Below are positions 1 through 10,467 of a stretch of 64,000 nucleotides of DNA, one piece after another. The notes below the pieces were generated by a model. The model searched no databases. It was given only the letters and a program-made list of their open reading frames with translations, and had not been told where the DNA came from. The stretch spans positions 4,799,222 through 4,863,221 of the forward strand of contig JARFJB010000821.1 of the NCBI GenBank assembly GCA_036346205.1. Reading direction: 5' to 3'. Every line of letters starts with the position of its first letter. Position 1 is the stretch's first letter. Source of the stretch: Vesta saturnalis. Lineage: Eukaryota > Arthropoda > Insecta > Coleoptera > Lampyridae. The translations under genes and the position numbers were made by a program.

Positions 1-405
1 CCGCTTATAACTGAGTCCTTAGAAAATCAAGCTGACGAAGAAGGCAACCCACTGTTAGATGAAAGAAATGTGCAGTATCAACAAGACGGTGCACCCCCAC
101 ACTATGCGTTGGTGTGGCTTAATCAACGGTTTCCCGGCAAATGGATTGGCAGAAGAGGCGCAATAAAATGGCCTGCCAGAGCTCCCGACTTAACGCCATT
201 GGATTTTTTCCTTTGGGGTTATTTAAAATCAATCGTGTATCGTAACCCTCAACCAGAAAATATTCAGGCCCTTAGAGCTAGGATCACTCAAGCGTGCCAG
301 CAAATTACTGCGGAAACATTTCAAAATGTTAGAGAAGAATTCGTTAATAGATTGTTTTATTGTCTAGCTAAGAATGGAGAACATTTTGAGCACTTAATAA
401 AGTGA
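1..405 (+). pseudogene. C-terminal fragment of an IS630-Tc1-mariner type transposase
   Basis: The reading frame carries the second and third acidic residues of a DDE/D catalytic domain: QDGAPPHY, then WPARAPDLTPLDFFLWGY, with 38 residues between the two Asp by my count. The C terminus NGEHFEHLIK is the usual end of this insect transposase group. The first catalytic Asp and the DNA-binding helix-turn-helix domains lie left of the window, so only the C-terminal third is visible and the frame is open from the left edge (codons before the Met at 70 also read sensibly). In the cell such enzymes cut and paste their own element at TA dinucleotides. I see no right terminal repeat of the CACCCTGTA kind downstream, so the 3' end of the element is unresolved. 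Group membership is secure; activity cannot be judged. Confidence 0.8.
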
Positions 406-472
406 GGTTACACGAACAAATTGTATTGTTGTTTACCTAACAATAGGGAACGTTTTGAGTATTTAATAAAGT
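352..472 (+). repeat. Imperfect direct repeat of the transposase C-terminal codons
   Basis: The segment 352-403, which encodes the last codons of the transposase, recurs in diverged form at 421-472 (both end in TTTGAG..TTAATAAAGT). The offset is 69 bases, a multiple of three, so the second copy also reads in frame beyond the stop as a degraded NN-RERFEYLIK. This is a small ancestral duplication of the gene end. Confidence 0.6.
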
Positions 473-1341
473 ATTGTTTTTGTCTTGAACAATGAAATCA
501 ATGGACAAAATTTATTCCTATAGTATTGACATTTTCGCTTGTAATTTCAAAATGGGGCGATGGAAATCAATTTTCTGAACGCCCTTGGATTTGTATTTTG
601 AATACCTTCAAAATGATGTATCACAAGCTAGGGGGTGCAATTTGAAATTTTAAAGGGGAGTGGGGATTAAGGGGTGAAAAGTAAAATTCCATGAACACTG
701 TGGCGTGGTTAATCTTTTTTCAATTTAAAACCTATTTGTAATAATGCAACAAGGACACTTTATAGCCTTCAAAAATTTGTCTGGCTTGAAATTTGGCATG
801 GATAGTTATTAATGTTACATGCTCTTCTTAAAATACAAATAAACTGGTTTAAATACTTTACTACAATCGAAATCTTACTGTTTGAATACATCCCGTATAT
901 GGCCTCACGGATAGATGTGGCATTTAAAATTTTGTGTCGATTACTTCTTTATTTCGGCAACGTTTTCTTTCCGGGGAACGAGCGTTTCACTCTGATTGAC
1001 AGCTTGAGAAATTCTACTCAGCGTCGAAATATTTAACTTCAACGCTGCTGCGACCCGCTACAAATTAATAGAATTTTAAAAGTAATGGAAATTTCCTATT
1101 TACTTCTCGAACAGAACTTAATGGTAATAATTAACCGCCATTATCTCGTTTTTGTTCAAAGTATTGTATTAAAGAAGCTACCAGTTCCTTGGCTTTACAA
1201 TGTAAATGTTTCGGCATTTCGGCGAATAGGAAAGTAAAGGGAAATTCAAAAACACTTGACACCTCAACAGCATGATGCAATTATTAGCAACGCTAATGTT
1301 GTTCTGCAAAGAGCAGAGCAGGTTTTTACGCTAAGAGGGAC
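473..1341. other. Unassigned AT-rich sequence
   Basis: Short G-rich runs (about 600-680) are of the kind seen near the right ends of mariner-like elements, so part may be the untranslated end of the preceding element. I see no gene or clear terminus. Confidence 0.4.
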
Positions 1342-1462
1342 AATGAATATAAACGGAAAATTGGCAATCGTAAAAGCGAAATAAAACTGTCAGCAGCTGT
1401 CAAAAAAGTTTGGCATCAATGTTAATACAGTATACGGCATTGCCAACATTTTCCACTAAAAA
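1342..1462 (+). pseudogene. CENP-B/pogo-type helix-turn-helix fragment
   Basis: One frame from the ATG at 1342 reads NGKLAIVKAK, a stop, then NCQQLSKKFGINVNTVYGIA. This matches the form of the N-terminal CENP-B/Psq-like helix-turn-helix of pogo/tigger/jerky transposases, in which a KLAI.KA helix precedes a (L)(S/A)KK(F/Y)...STVY.I recognition helix. One stop interrupts it and a second follows IFH. The second half is repeated at 1888-1964 by the tandem duplication. No DDE domain follows, so this is an isolated fragment. Confidence 0.45.
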
Positions 1463-2390
1463 GTAACTAGATCTTAAAGAAGCCAAAGTAACCAAATACT
1501 TGTTTTAAATTGGCATGCATGACGTGCAACGCTTTAGAAAATTAACAAAGTATATTAGCGTAGTTTTGAGCATTACATATAGATGTCACTGGGTGTTTCC
1601 TAATAACCGAGAGGGCCATATAAAAAGCAGGTTCCATATTACCCTCGTCTCTTCTAATAATTCAAAAAATAGAAACGTTGCCATTTTCATGTATAATTAA
1701 TTTCGTTTCAAAAACACCATAGCGCAATTAAATTCTGTTACTTATTGCAAAACATTAATAGTAATCCCCATAAGTCATATACAGTGTCCTATATTTAACC
1801 AACAATAAACAATGATTTAATAGTGATAAGTAGTGGTATTGTTTTAATTTAGTAAAATGATCTACATATTATACATTAGAAAGAGAGACTGTCAGCAGCT
1901 GTCAAAAAAGTTTGGCATCAATGTTAATACAGTATACGGCATTGCCAACATTTTCCACTAAAAAGTAACTAGATCTTAAAGAAGCCAAAGTAACCAAATA
2001 CTTGTTTTAAATTGGCATGCATGACGTGCAACGCTTTAGAAAATTAACAAAGTATATTAGCGTAGTTTTGAGCATTACATATAGATGTCACTGGGTGTTT
2101 CCTAATAACCGAGAGGGCCATATAAAAAGCAGGTTCCATATTACCCTCGTCTCTTCTAATAATTCAAAAAATAGAAACGTTGCCATTTTCATGTATAATT
2201 AATTTCGTTTCAAAAACACCATAGCGCAATTAAATTCTGTTACTTATTGCAAAACATTAATAGTAATCCCCATAAGTCATATACAGTGTCCTATATTTAA
2301 CCAACAATAAACAATGATTTAATAGTGATAAGTAGTGGTATTGTTTTAATTTAGTAAAATGATCTACATATTATACATTAGAAAGAGAGA
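1386..2390. repeat. Perfect tandem duplication of a 502-bp unit
   Basis: Bases 1386-1887 and 1888-2389 are identical on reading (offset 502 throughout); the junction falls in ACTGTCAGCAGCTG on one side and GAAAGAGAGA on the other. Everything in the unit, including two identical 61-codon open frames at 1515 and 2017, is duplicated. The duplication begins inside the helix-turn-helix fragment. Perfect identity in otherwise decayed DNA means either a very recent event or an assembly error. Confidence 0.92.
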
Positions 2391-2608
2391 GCGGAAGTGT
2401 AACTTCCGCGAGGGGAAGCAAGTGTATCACCGCGTGTATCGTCCTTGTGTTGGTGTGCTTTACTCGGATTTTTTCACTTTAAATACGCGCTCGTTGGTTT
2501 AACATTATTTAAAAAAGGTTATAAACGTTAAAAAATCTGAAAAAGTGAGTCACTGTGTCTTCCAAATTTCAATTTGAGTATTTTACCATAGTGGACAATA
2601 TACAAGAG
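2391..2608 (+). other. Possible 5' non-coding exon ending in a GTAAGT donor
   Basis: The stretch begins with a small hairpin (GCGGAAGT..ACTTCCGC at 2391-2409), is locally richer in G+C than its surroundings, and ends in ACAAGAG followed by a consensus splice donor GTAAGT at 2609. It lies upstream of, and on the same strand as, the PH-domain gene at 47.8 kb, whose first recognised exon begins with an acceptor and so must have an upstream exon. Linking the two is speculative: the intron would be about 45 kb. Confidence 0.25.
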
Positions 2609-4198
2609 GTAAGTTTTGGATTTTATTTGCATAATACAAATATTATGGATAATTGGGAATACTACATAATTAATTGCGCGATTTCAAAATTTGGCTTTAT
2701 CGTCAACAGGACAGGATGTACATGTTTTGTCAGCAACTTTTTATCAAGTATATGCAAGATTATCCACTTATTAAACGAACACGTTGCTTTAATTCAATCT
2801 TTTTTATTTTACATAAAAAGCAGTTTCTATTTTAATTATCACAACATTTGCACAAACAAAAAAATCCTATGACCAGCTCTTTTATATTATTAATTTATCT
2901 AAATCTCTTTGTTTTGTTTACTTATTTATGTACATATTAAATGTGTGGTTTAACTACCACAACATACATTTGCAATATGTTCTAAACAGAGCATGGCAAA
3001 GTTCAATTCCCCTTCATTTCTTTGACGGATATTAAAAAGTGTTTATTATAATTTTTAGTAATATATCATAGTCTATGTAGATTTTATTTTAAAACCACTT
3101 TCATAGCCCTCACTATTTTATGTATTATGTATTTTAGAATTTTGAAGGCACCTCGTATTTAAAAATCATTCAGCAATTAACCGTTTTTCAAGTGTAATCA
3201 CCATTAAGAAGAATTTGTTATGGTGTTTAAATAACTTAATCATCATTCCCTTCAGTGAACCCGAATTTTGCAACGGTGTTAGTTATTATGACGTTTACAC
3301 GTATAGTACCGGGGGCATTTAGAAATTTAATTTGTGAAGTGTATTGGACATTATTAAAACTAAGTATGATCAATGTGCGGCTCATCTCTTTTTTTTTCTG
3401 TTAACTGGTTGTATCGTCTAGACATTATTTTTAGATTGTATCTTACAACTTTTTAGTTTTCGATCCAAATATTACGCTCTAATAAATCATTTTATAGCAG
3501 AATGTGAAAAATGCATTGGCAGTTAAGTGAAAAAAGTGATTAACAAAGACAATGTAATTAATTCACTCCGTACATTTACGCTTACAGTTAAGTAGGGAGT
3601 GAAATGTAATGAATTCCATATTACAGTAATCTAAATTTCAAATTTCTAAAATCAAAGCAATTGCTAGATATGTCCTTTTCAATAGCCCAAAAAGTGTATT
3701 TAAGCAAAGGTTAAGTAGAATTCATGTTTACTGCTACGTCACACTTAACAATAACACTATTCGAATATTTTGCAAGTGATCAATTCAGTACTATACGAAG
3801 AATGATTTTAGGTAGGTAAAATGCATAAGTAGTGATTTATTTATCGGATAAATCTATTTTTAGCACGAAATATTTTTGTCACGGCAATTCAATCGAGAAT
3901 AAAGAAGGTGAAAAAATCATGAGAGCTTATTCAATCGATTTCTTCAATTTTCTTTGATTCAGAAGTGAATTGACGAAAATATTTAGTGATATTGAAAATG
4001 CATTTATCTTAATTTAAGCAATCATCACGAATGTATTTTACGAATATTAACACAACGTGGCACATAACAAACACCTATCTCAAAACCAATATTTTTGATT
4101 TGGAGAGAAGGGTATCAAACCATTTTAGACGTTATTTATTAAGGGACTATTAATTAAGTAAACAATTAGAATAACAACTATCAAGTGTGACACTTGAA
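2609..4198. other. Unassigned AT-rich sequence
   Basis: No coding frame, terminal repeat or RNA gene recognised. If the exon at 2391-2608 is real this would be intron. Confidence 0.4.
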
Positions 4199-4200
4199 TA

Positions 4201-4690
4201 CACACCGTGTCCAAGATAAGGATGCCCACTATGGGGATCTCGGAAACGGTAAGAGATGGAAGGTCGGTTAAATGGAACAAAAGTTATGCATTTGAGAGGA
4301 TGTATTTATGGTCTTTGTAGAACTCGAATATCTCTTTTAGTTTTTTAGATATTTGAAAAAAATTGAATTTTCTGATTTTTGTTTTTATTTTTTTTCTGAC
4401 CTTATTTGGAGAGCTATCAAGAAAAGAAGAGCACATTTTCATTGCCACTTTTCTAGCTCTACTTAAATGCTGTTATTCAATTTTTGATACAACGTTTCGT
4501 TTGTTAGCAACTATCATCAACTTTATTTTTTTAAATACACGAAAAAATTATTTTTGCCATATTTAAATTCTCTCCTTGATTCTGAATTTTTGATGAGACA
4601 ATTCATATTCAATGTAAAACATCGAAGACGTACAGTTAAAACTAATACTAAAAACATTAGAAAACTGTAAAATTATTATAAAATAATGTT
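4201..4690 (+). repeat. Left long terminal inverted repeat
   Basis: Matches the reverse complement of 6015-6468, with conserved blocks such as GGGATCTCGG, TCTCTTACCGTTTCC (inverse) and the inner CATCGAAGACGTACAGTTAA. Confidence 0.85.
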
Positions 4691-4918
4691 TTCTCTTTTT
4701 CTAATGCCTGTTGCGAAGAAAATAATTCACAAGTATGTATTTAGTGAAAATACTATTAATTAAACAGTTAAAATACTTCTTCCGTCGTACTGAAGCATTT
4801 GATAAAAATAAGTTGGCTTTGCATTTTGTTTACCTACCTGTCATAATTGATTGTTGTCCATATTACGTTTGTTTGGTGGTCTTTGAGTTAATTACATTTT
4901 GTGTTTACCTAAAAACAA

Positions 4919-5970
4919 TATGGTAGGAGTACATTTTTCAAATAATGAAAAATTCGATATACTGACGTGTTACATTTTGTGTCAACGTAATTGTTCTAAA
5001 GCCGAAATAATGTATTTAAACAAATATACAGAAAGGCGTCAACCTCACAAAAGAACTTTTCGCACATTAGCAGTTAATCTAAAAAAATATGGTGCGTTCA
5101 AAAAACCTGTAAAATCTCGCAAAAAACCTTGCAATGAAGCAATACTGTTTTATTAGCTGTAACGGAAAATCCAGAGCTTTCTACTAGGAAAATTGAAGAG
5201 GCAACTGGCGTAGCCCATTCCACAGCTCATTATGTTCTAAAGAAGGAGAAAGTAAATCCATATAAATTTAGAATTTGCCAAGGACTTCGATCAGGTGACC
5301 CAGAAAGACGTAGAATATTTTGCGAATGGTATACACATCAATCTCAAGACAATGAATATTATCTGAATAAAATAATATGGTCCGATGAAAGTATGGTTAA
5401 TAATATTGGAATTTTTAATCGTAGAAATTCTCATTATTGGGCAAGAATAAATCCATGTCTGTACAAAACGGCCAAACACCAACACCGTTTCGGATTTAAT
5501 ATGTGGGCTGCTATATTCGGTACTCGAGTTATAGGTCCTTTCATTTACCACGAGTCCTTAAATTCTGAACGTTACCAAATTTTACTCCAAAATGAATTAG
5601 AGATAGCTTTGAATGATTTGCCTTTCCAAGAAGTTGAAGGTTGTTGGTTTATGCAGGACGGTGCACCAGCACATGATTCCAGAGTTGTCACAGAATACCT
5701 GTCAGTTAGATTTCCAGAAAGATGTATTGGCACTCACGCAAATGTACTGTGGCCAGCCGGTTCTCCAGATATAACACCTTTGGATTTTTTCTTTGGGGAT
5801 ACATTAAAAACTACGTTTATGGAAACGATATTGAAAACGAAGAAATTTTACAAAGATTAGTTCTCCAAGCGTTTGCTAGTACTCCTCAAATGCTGAAGAA
5901 TGTTTAAATGCTACAGTTAGAAGATGCTATTTATGTTTAGAGAACAACGGGAACCTTTTGAACATCTTTT
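4919..5970 (+). pseudogene. Broken DD41D-type mariner-like transposase
   Basis: From MVGVHFSNNEKFDILTCYIL the first part is a helix-turn-helix DNA-binding region (about 80 residues). A frame change near 5145-5150 is needed before the second helix region (TRKIEEATGVAHSTAHYVL, about 5187-5240). The catalytic core follows: IIWSDESM (first Asp), WFMQDGAPAHDS (second Asp) and SPDITPLDFF (third Asp). The gap between second and third Asp is 41 residues by my count, hence DD41D. A second frame change at about 5790 breaks the LWGYIKNYVYG block, and the C terminus (5860-5970) is decayed. At least two frameshifts make it inactive. It sits centrally between the long TIRs of its element. Confidence 0.85.
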
Positions 5971-6014
5971 GTGAGTTTATTAACCTTAAGATAAATTTGT
6001 TTTTTATTTGTCTA

Positions 6015-6468
6015 TCATTTAAAATTACAAAACATAATTTTACGGTTTTCTAATGTTTCTAGTATTAGTTTTAACTGTACGTTTTCGATGTTTTACATTG
6101 AATATGAATTTTCTCATCCGAAACGTATCAAAAATATAAAGTGTGATATATCGTTGAATTCAGAATCAAGGAGAGAATTTAAACATGGCAAAAATAATTT
6201 TTTCGTGTATTTAAAAAAAAATAAAGTTGATGATGATGTGCTCTTCTTTTCTTGATAGCTCTTCAAATAAGGTTAGAAAAAAATATAAACGAAAATCAGA
6301 AAATTCAATTTTTTTCAAATATCTCAAAAACTAAAAGAGATATTCGAGTTCTACAGACTATAAATACATCCTCTCAAATGCGTAACTTTTGTTCTATTTA
6401 ACTGACCTTCCATCTCTTCCCGTTTCCGAGATCCCCATAGTGGGCATCCTTATCTTGGACACGGTGTA
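6015..6468 (-). repeat. Right long terminal inverted repeat
   Basis: Inverted partner of 4201-4690. It includes the block AACTGTACGTTTTCGATGTT near its inner edge and ends GGACACGGTGTA beside the TA duplication. Confidence 0.85.
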
Positions 6469-6686
6469 TAGCATGGCTGTGATCTAATAATCAGTATCTT
6501 TGGCAATTAATAAAAAGAGATATTATACCTACGTTCAGCTGTTGATATACATTGTATACTTTAAATACGTAGCCCTAAACGTGTACTTTACTTTGACAAT
6601 TTCAGAGTGTTTTAAATTATAACAATGTTATTGTGATAGCCGTAGTTGTTTCACATATTGGGAAGTGCGGTTAACTTCTTTATCGT

Positions 6687-6993
6687 TTAAAAATTATTAT
6701 TAATTTTATTAAATACATAAATAAAAAGTTTACCTCGAGTAGATTTGAACCTACGACCTGTACTTTGCTAAGTACCGCGCTAAACTGACCAAGGTTCAAG
6801 CCCCAATCGATGTAAATTTTGTCTTTATGTAGTAGACTGATGTAAATTTAATTTAATTTATTACATCAGTTCTATACATAAAGACAAAATTTACATCGAT
6901 TGACTTGAACTGGCCAGTTAATCAGAAATAAGTCTAGGTTAAACTAGAGGTAAACTTATTTATGTATTTAATAAAATTAATAATAATTTTTAA
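6687..6993. repeat. Foldback (palindromic) repeat of about 307 bp
   Basis: The outer arms (AAATTATTATTAATTTTATT at the left, its reverse complement at the right, each followed by TTTACCTC) pair, and so do the inner arms ATCGATGTAAATTTTGTCTT and AAGACAAAATTTACATCGAT around a short centre near 6850. The middle part of the left arm is tRNA-like; the matching part of the right arm is shortened and diverged. It could be a foldback MITE or two SINE copies joined head to head. Confidence 0.7.
6732..6792 (-). repeat. Degenerate tRNA-like (SINE-like) segment
   Basis: Read on the minus strand it has TTGGTCAGTTTAGCGCGGTA (A-box-like), an anticodon-arm-like palindrome GTACTTAGCAAAGTAC and GGTTCAAATCTACTCGAGGT (B-box-like, compare GGTTCGANTCC). 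Stems do not pair well enough for a functional tRNA, so I call it tRNA-derived. Confidence 0.5.
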
Positions 6994-7093
6994 TTACATA
7001 TTTACCTCTGAACTTATTCGTTCATAACAAAAACTTATAATAATTCTTTATCGTTTGTTTAAATTGTTTAACCAATTAGAAATTAGAACTGAT

Positions 7094-7140
7094 CAGTGAC
7101 GGCAGCTCGATGTAGGCAACGTAGGCACGGTCTACACTAT
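7094..7140 (+). repeat. hAT-type terminus, isolated
   Basis: CAGTGACGGCAGCTCGATGT followed by AGGCAACGTAGGCACG has the form of ZMYM-type hAT ends (CAGTGGCGG...TAGGCA). A second CAGTGGC start lies at 7341. No hAT coding sequence lies next to it, and no target duplication could be defined. Confidence 0.35.
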
Positions 7141-8070
7141 TATTTATCCCTATACGCTAACAATACGATAGTCGGTGAAAACAGTGGTTAGTTTTTGATT
7201 TTTTTATTTTTTGTTTTATTAACTCCCACTAGAATTGAATCTTTATTTTATTTCATTCACAAAAGTATGTAATATTGGATTAAAACATAATAGTACGACA
7301 GAAATCACATTGTGCTACGGTAATACGCGTACCGTACAGTGGCTTCGATAGGTGCTACTGGGTGCGATCGCATACTGAAATGAGGCAGTATAAAAACTTG
7401 TCTAAACAGTAATTTGTTAATACTATGCTAGTCTAGGAAACCTAAATCTCTTCAATAAACAAATATACACATACAACTACTAGATGAAATTTTGAAAAAC
7501 AATCTTATTAGATTCATTAATTATTATTAATACAAACAATTTAATTGACTAACGAACTGTAAATTACAGTTAAGTTTTAATACTGTTGACAAACCCTAGT
7601 TTTAAATGTTTAATACTTACCATTAATGCAATCGTATAAGATACCTTTTGCCAAAAATTAGTGGTGAAAATCGTGTATAAATTAATTTTTAATAAAAATA
7701 TTTTTTCTACTCCATACAGGGTGGCGCAATAGTGCGTGGGTGGAAGATTGTAGGTATATTATGGAATATTTCTAAAGTTTGTTGATGGGATGTGGTGGGG
7801 TATCCTTAAGGCTGCAAACCTAAAATATTTTCACTTGAATCGCAAAGTTTACACAGGGCGATTTATATCAGTTACATTTTTTAAATGCAACCCCCTGTAT
7901 ATTATTGCATATCTGTATTCCTTGGTTAATTCTAGTACAACTTTATGTATCACACATAGTACCTAAAACGAATCGTTTAGCCGCAATTCGTTATTTTTAC
8001 AAAAAGTAGATGTCCGAAAAAAACTAAATATCGCTGTGATCACAAAACTTAGAAGATCATGACTCTGTGA

Positions 8071-8516
8071 CATAGATATCTTACTTAATAACTAGATAGC
8101 CAGAGCATATGAGCTGCGCGTTTAAAATACGAGACAAATTGAACATTTCAATAAGGTCGAAAGTGGTCGAAAATTTATAAGTATTGGGACATGCGCATTC
8201 GTATCATTAGAATTGCAAAGTTCAATTTTTGATATCAATTGTAATTGTCAAAAAGCGTTTCTCTAACCTCGGTTTTTCGCGCTTTTCGAGTTTACTATTA
8301 GTAGAAGTGAAATACGAGAAGCTGCATATTGCCTTTTTGTCAAAATGACAGCAAAAATTAAACGAACTATTTGCCTTCTTGCACACACGGCGGCTTATGT
8401 TTACACAATACAGTATTCACTAGTGCGCAATTCCTAATAACCCCATGCGCAGTGTCAATTCGGATCATACATGGTTTCAGGGATTTTTTATCTAGTTATT
8501 AAGGAAAATATTTATT
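8071..8516. mobile_element. Nested 446-bp MITE with 8-bp target duplication
   Basis: The insertion interrupts the left arm of the 7717-10340 element at a point where the right arm is continuous. It is flanked by perfect CTCTGTGA copies (8063-8070 and 8517-8524). Its ends pair as an imperfect 28-bp inverted repeat, strongest at CTTAATAACTAGATA. An 8-bp duplication fits the hAT superfamily, but the tip sequence is not a classic CAG hAT end. No coding capacity. Confidence 0.8.
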
Positions 8517-8947
8517 CTCTGTGATGTTTGTTACTAGACATGAAATGTACTAGTGTAAACCGGGTTCTCAAATAAAATTCTTCTTGTGTTTAGGAAAATT
8601 ACTTTGCCAGTTTAGTAAATTTCAATCAATGGTAACTTGATTTTTTCAAATGGAACGGCCATTTTCTCATTTTTGCATCAAATGCGGAATTTTTTACCTT
8701 TCTAACGATATAGATTAGTCGGTATATATCTTCGGTAGATTCCTTTTAATTTCACAATTTCTGATTAATTTGCTGTATTTTTCAATTTTTATTTTGTATT
8801 ATCTAGTAACCCATGCAAAAAAAATAAAAACTATTCACATTATAGAACATTATTTATTAAGTAGAAAGACACATAAACGCAAAAACAAAATTACGAGCTA
8901 AATTAGAAAAAATAAAAAGAAGAATACATAATTAAAAAAAAACAAAT

Positions 8948-9600
8948 TTGATCCTTAGCACATCCAACTACATCAAGAGCTCAAGGACACCGATTTATTT
9001 TCAAAACAGGATTAATCTTTGCAATTGGGTAGAACAAAAGTTAAATGAAAATGTACAATTTTTGGATAAGATCATGTTTACAGATGAATGCACCTTCCAC
9101 CGCAATTTGTTAACCAGCCAAATTTTCATTATTACTCAGATTAAAACCCTCACTATTCCCAAGTTTATAGCCAAGAGAAATGGTTGATTAATGTTTGGAC
9201 AGGCGTATTTGGTACTTCAGTTGGTGGTCCCTTTTTCTTCGACGGTATTCTAAATTCGAATTTGTACTTGAATTTCCTGGATAATAAATTATTTGGACTT
9301 CTAGAAGATATCCCGCTCACTCAAATTAGGGACATGCATTTTCACACCGTGCCCGTGTAGTAATGGATGGCGGAATAATGCATTTGTTGCAAAGTGGATA
9401 GTGAGGAATGGACCAACACGATGGCCAGCGAGATCTCTAGATATTTCCCCGCTTGATTTCTTTTTGTCGGGGTACAGCAAGAAAAAAGTGTATGCTGAAC
9501 TACCAACCACTGCAGAAGATATGAAAAATAGAATCCGAAACGTTCTTGTAACTATTAACCCAGTAATGTTAAGAACAAGGTGGTAGACATTTTGAACATT
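8948..9600 (+). pseudogene. Remnant mariner-like transposase
   Basis: Recognisable pieces are CNWVEQKLNENVQFLDKIMF with TDECTF (first catalytic Asp), then in other frames INVWTGVFGTSVGGPFFFDG (9187-9246) and, after a loss around the second Asp, WIVRNGPTRWPARSLDISPLDFFLSGY (third Asp region, 9390-9480). The N-terminal helix-turn-helix and the QDGAP motif are missing or unreadable. Several frameshifts and stops make it a clear pseudogene. Confidence 0.75.
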
Positions 9601-10417
9601 TATTAAAATGAATTTTATTTTTAAAAATTAGTAATTTTATTAAATACATTTTTATTTTTATTTTAGCTCGTAATTTTGTTTTTTTATGTTTATGCATTTT
9701 TCTACTTAATGAATAATGTTTTATGAAGTGAATCGTTTTTTGTTTACTTTCGATGGGTTACTAAATAATACTAACGAAACTTTGAAAAATACATCAAATT
9801 AATCAGAAATTATGAAATTAAAATAAATCTACCTAAGATAGATACCGACTAATTTATATCACTAGAGAGGTAAAAAATTCGCATTTGAAAAAATCAAGTC
9901 ACCATTGATTGAAATTTTCTAAATTGACAAAGTAATTTCTCTAAACACAAGAAGAATTCGATATTGACCATTCGGTTTACGCTAGCTTAATTTATGTCTA
10001 GTAACATCGCAGAGTCATGGCCTTCTAAGTTTTATGATCACAGCGGTATTTAGTTTTTTCAGACAACTACTTTTTGTAAAAACGACGAATTGCGACTAAA
10101 CGATTCGTTTTAGGTACTATGTGTGACACATAAAGTCTCACTAGAATTGATCAAGGAATCCAAATATGCAACAATATACAGGGGGTTCCATTAAAAAAAT
10201 GTATCTTAGGTATAAACTTTGCGATTCAAGTGAAAATATTTTAGAGCCTTAAGGTACCCCACCACATCCCATCAACAAACTTTAGAAATATTCCTTAATA
10301 AACCCACAATCTTCCACCCACGCACTATTGGGCCAACCTGTATAGCGAAACTCTCTACTATATGTGTAAATTCGCCATACGTAATACAGTTATGTAATGA
10401 AAATTAGAAGTGTTACG

Positions 10418-10418
<1 letters not shown>

Positions 10419-10465
<47 letters not shown>
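10419..10465. repeat. (TA)n microsatellite
   Basis: Uninterrupted TA dinucleotides, about 23 units, flanked by GTTACG on the left and TTACATAAC on the right. Confidence 0.95.

Positions 10466-10467
<2 letters not shown>

Larger units (their letters stand above)
4201..6468 (+). mobile_element. Mariner-like element with very long terminal inverted repeats
   Basis: The ends read CACACCGTGTCCAAGATAAG and, in reverse complement, the same with one terminal difference. Each end is flanked by TA (4199-4200 and 6469-6470), the target duplication of IS630-Tc1-mariner elements. The inverted similarity is not confined to the tips but continues inward with small gaps to about 4690 on the left and 6015 on the right, giving TIRs of about 450-490 bp. 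Between them lies one broken transposase frame. Total length 2268 bp. Confidence 0.88.
7717..10340 (+). mobile_element. Second mariner-like element with long TIRs
   Basis: Ends CAGGGTGGCGCAATAGTGCG and, inverted, CAGGTTGGCCCAATAGTGCG, flanked by TA at 7715-7716 and 10341-10342. Inverted similarity runs inward for most of the element: about 7717-8940 on the left and 9610-10340 on the right. The left arm is longer mainly because of the MITE at 8071-8516. Between the arms is a short, heavily damaged transposase. The reduced coding core between huge arms suggests a palindromic derivative maintained non-autonomously. Confidence 0.85.

Noticed and set aside
1515..2202. Two identical 61-residue open frames
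   Set aside because: They exist only because of the 502-bp duplication; no family resemblance, and the surrounding frame is a transposase fragment.
6732..6792. A functional tRNA gene on the minus strand
   Set aside because: Box-like motifs are present but the stems do not pair and no acceptor stem is seen.
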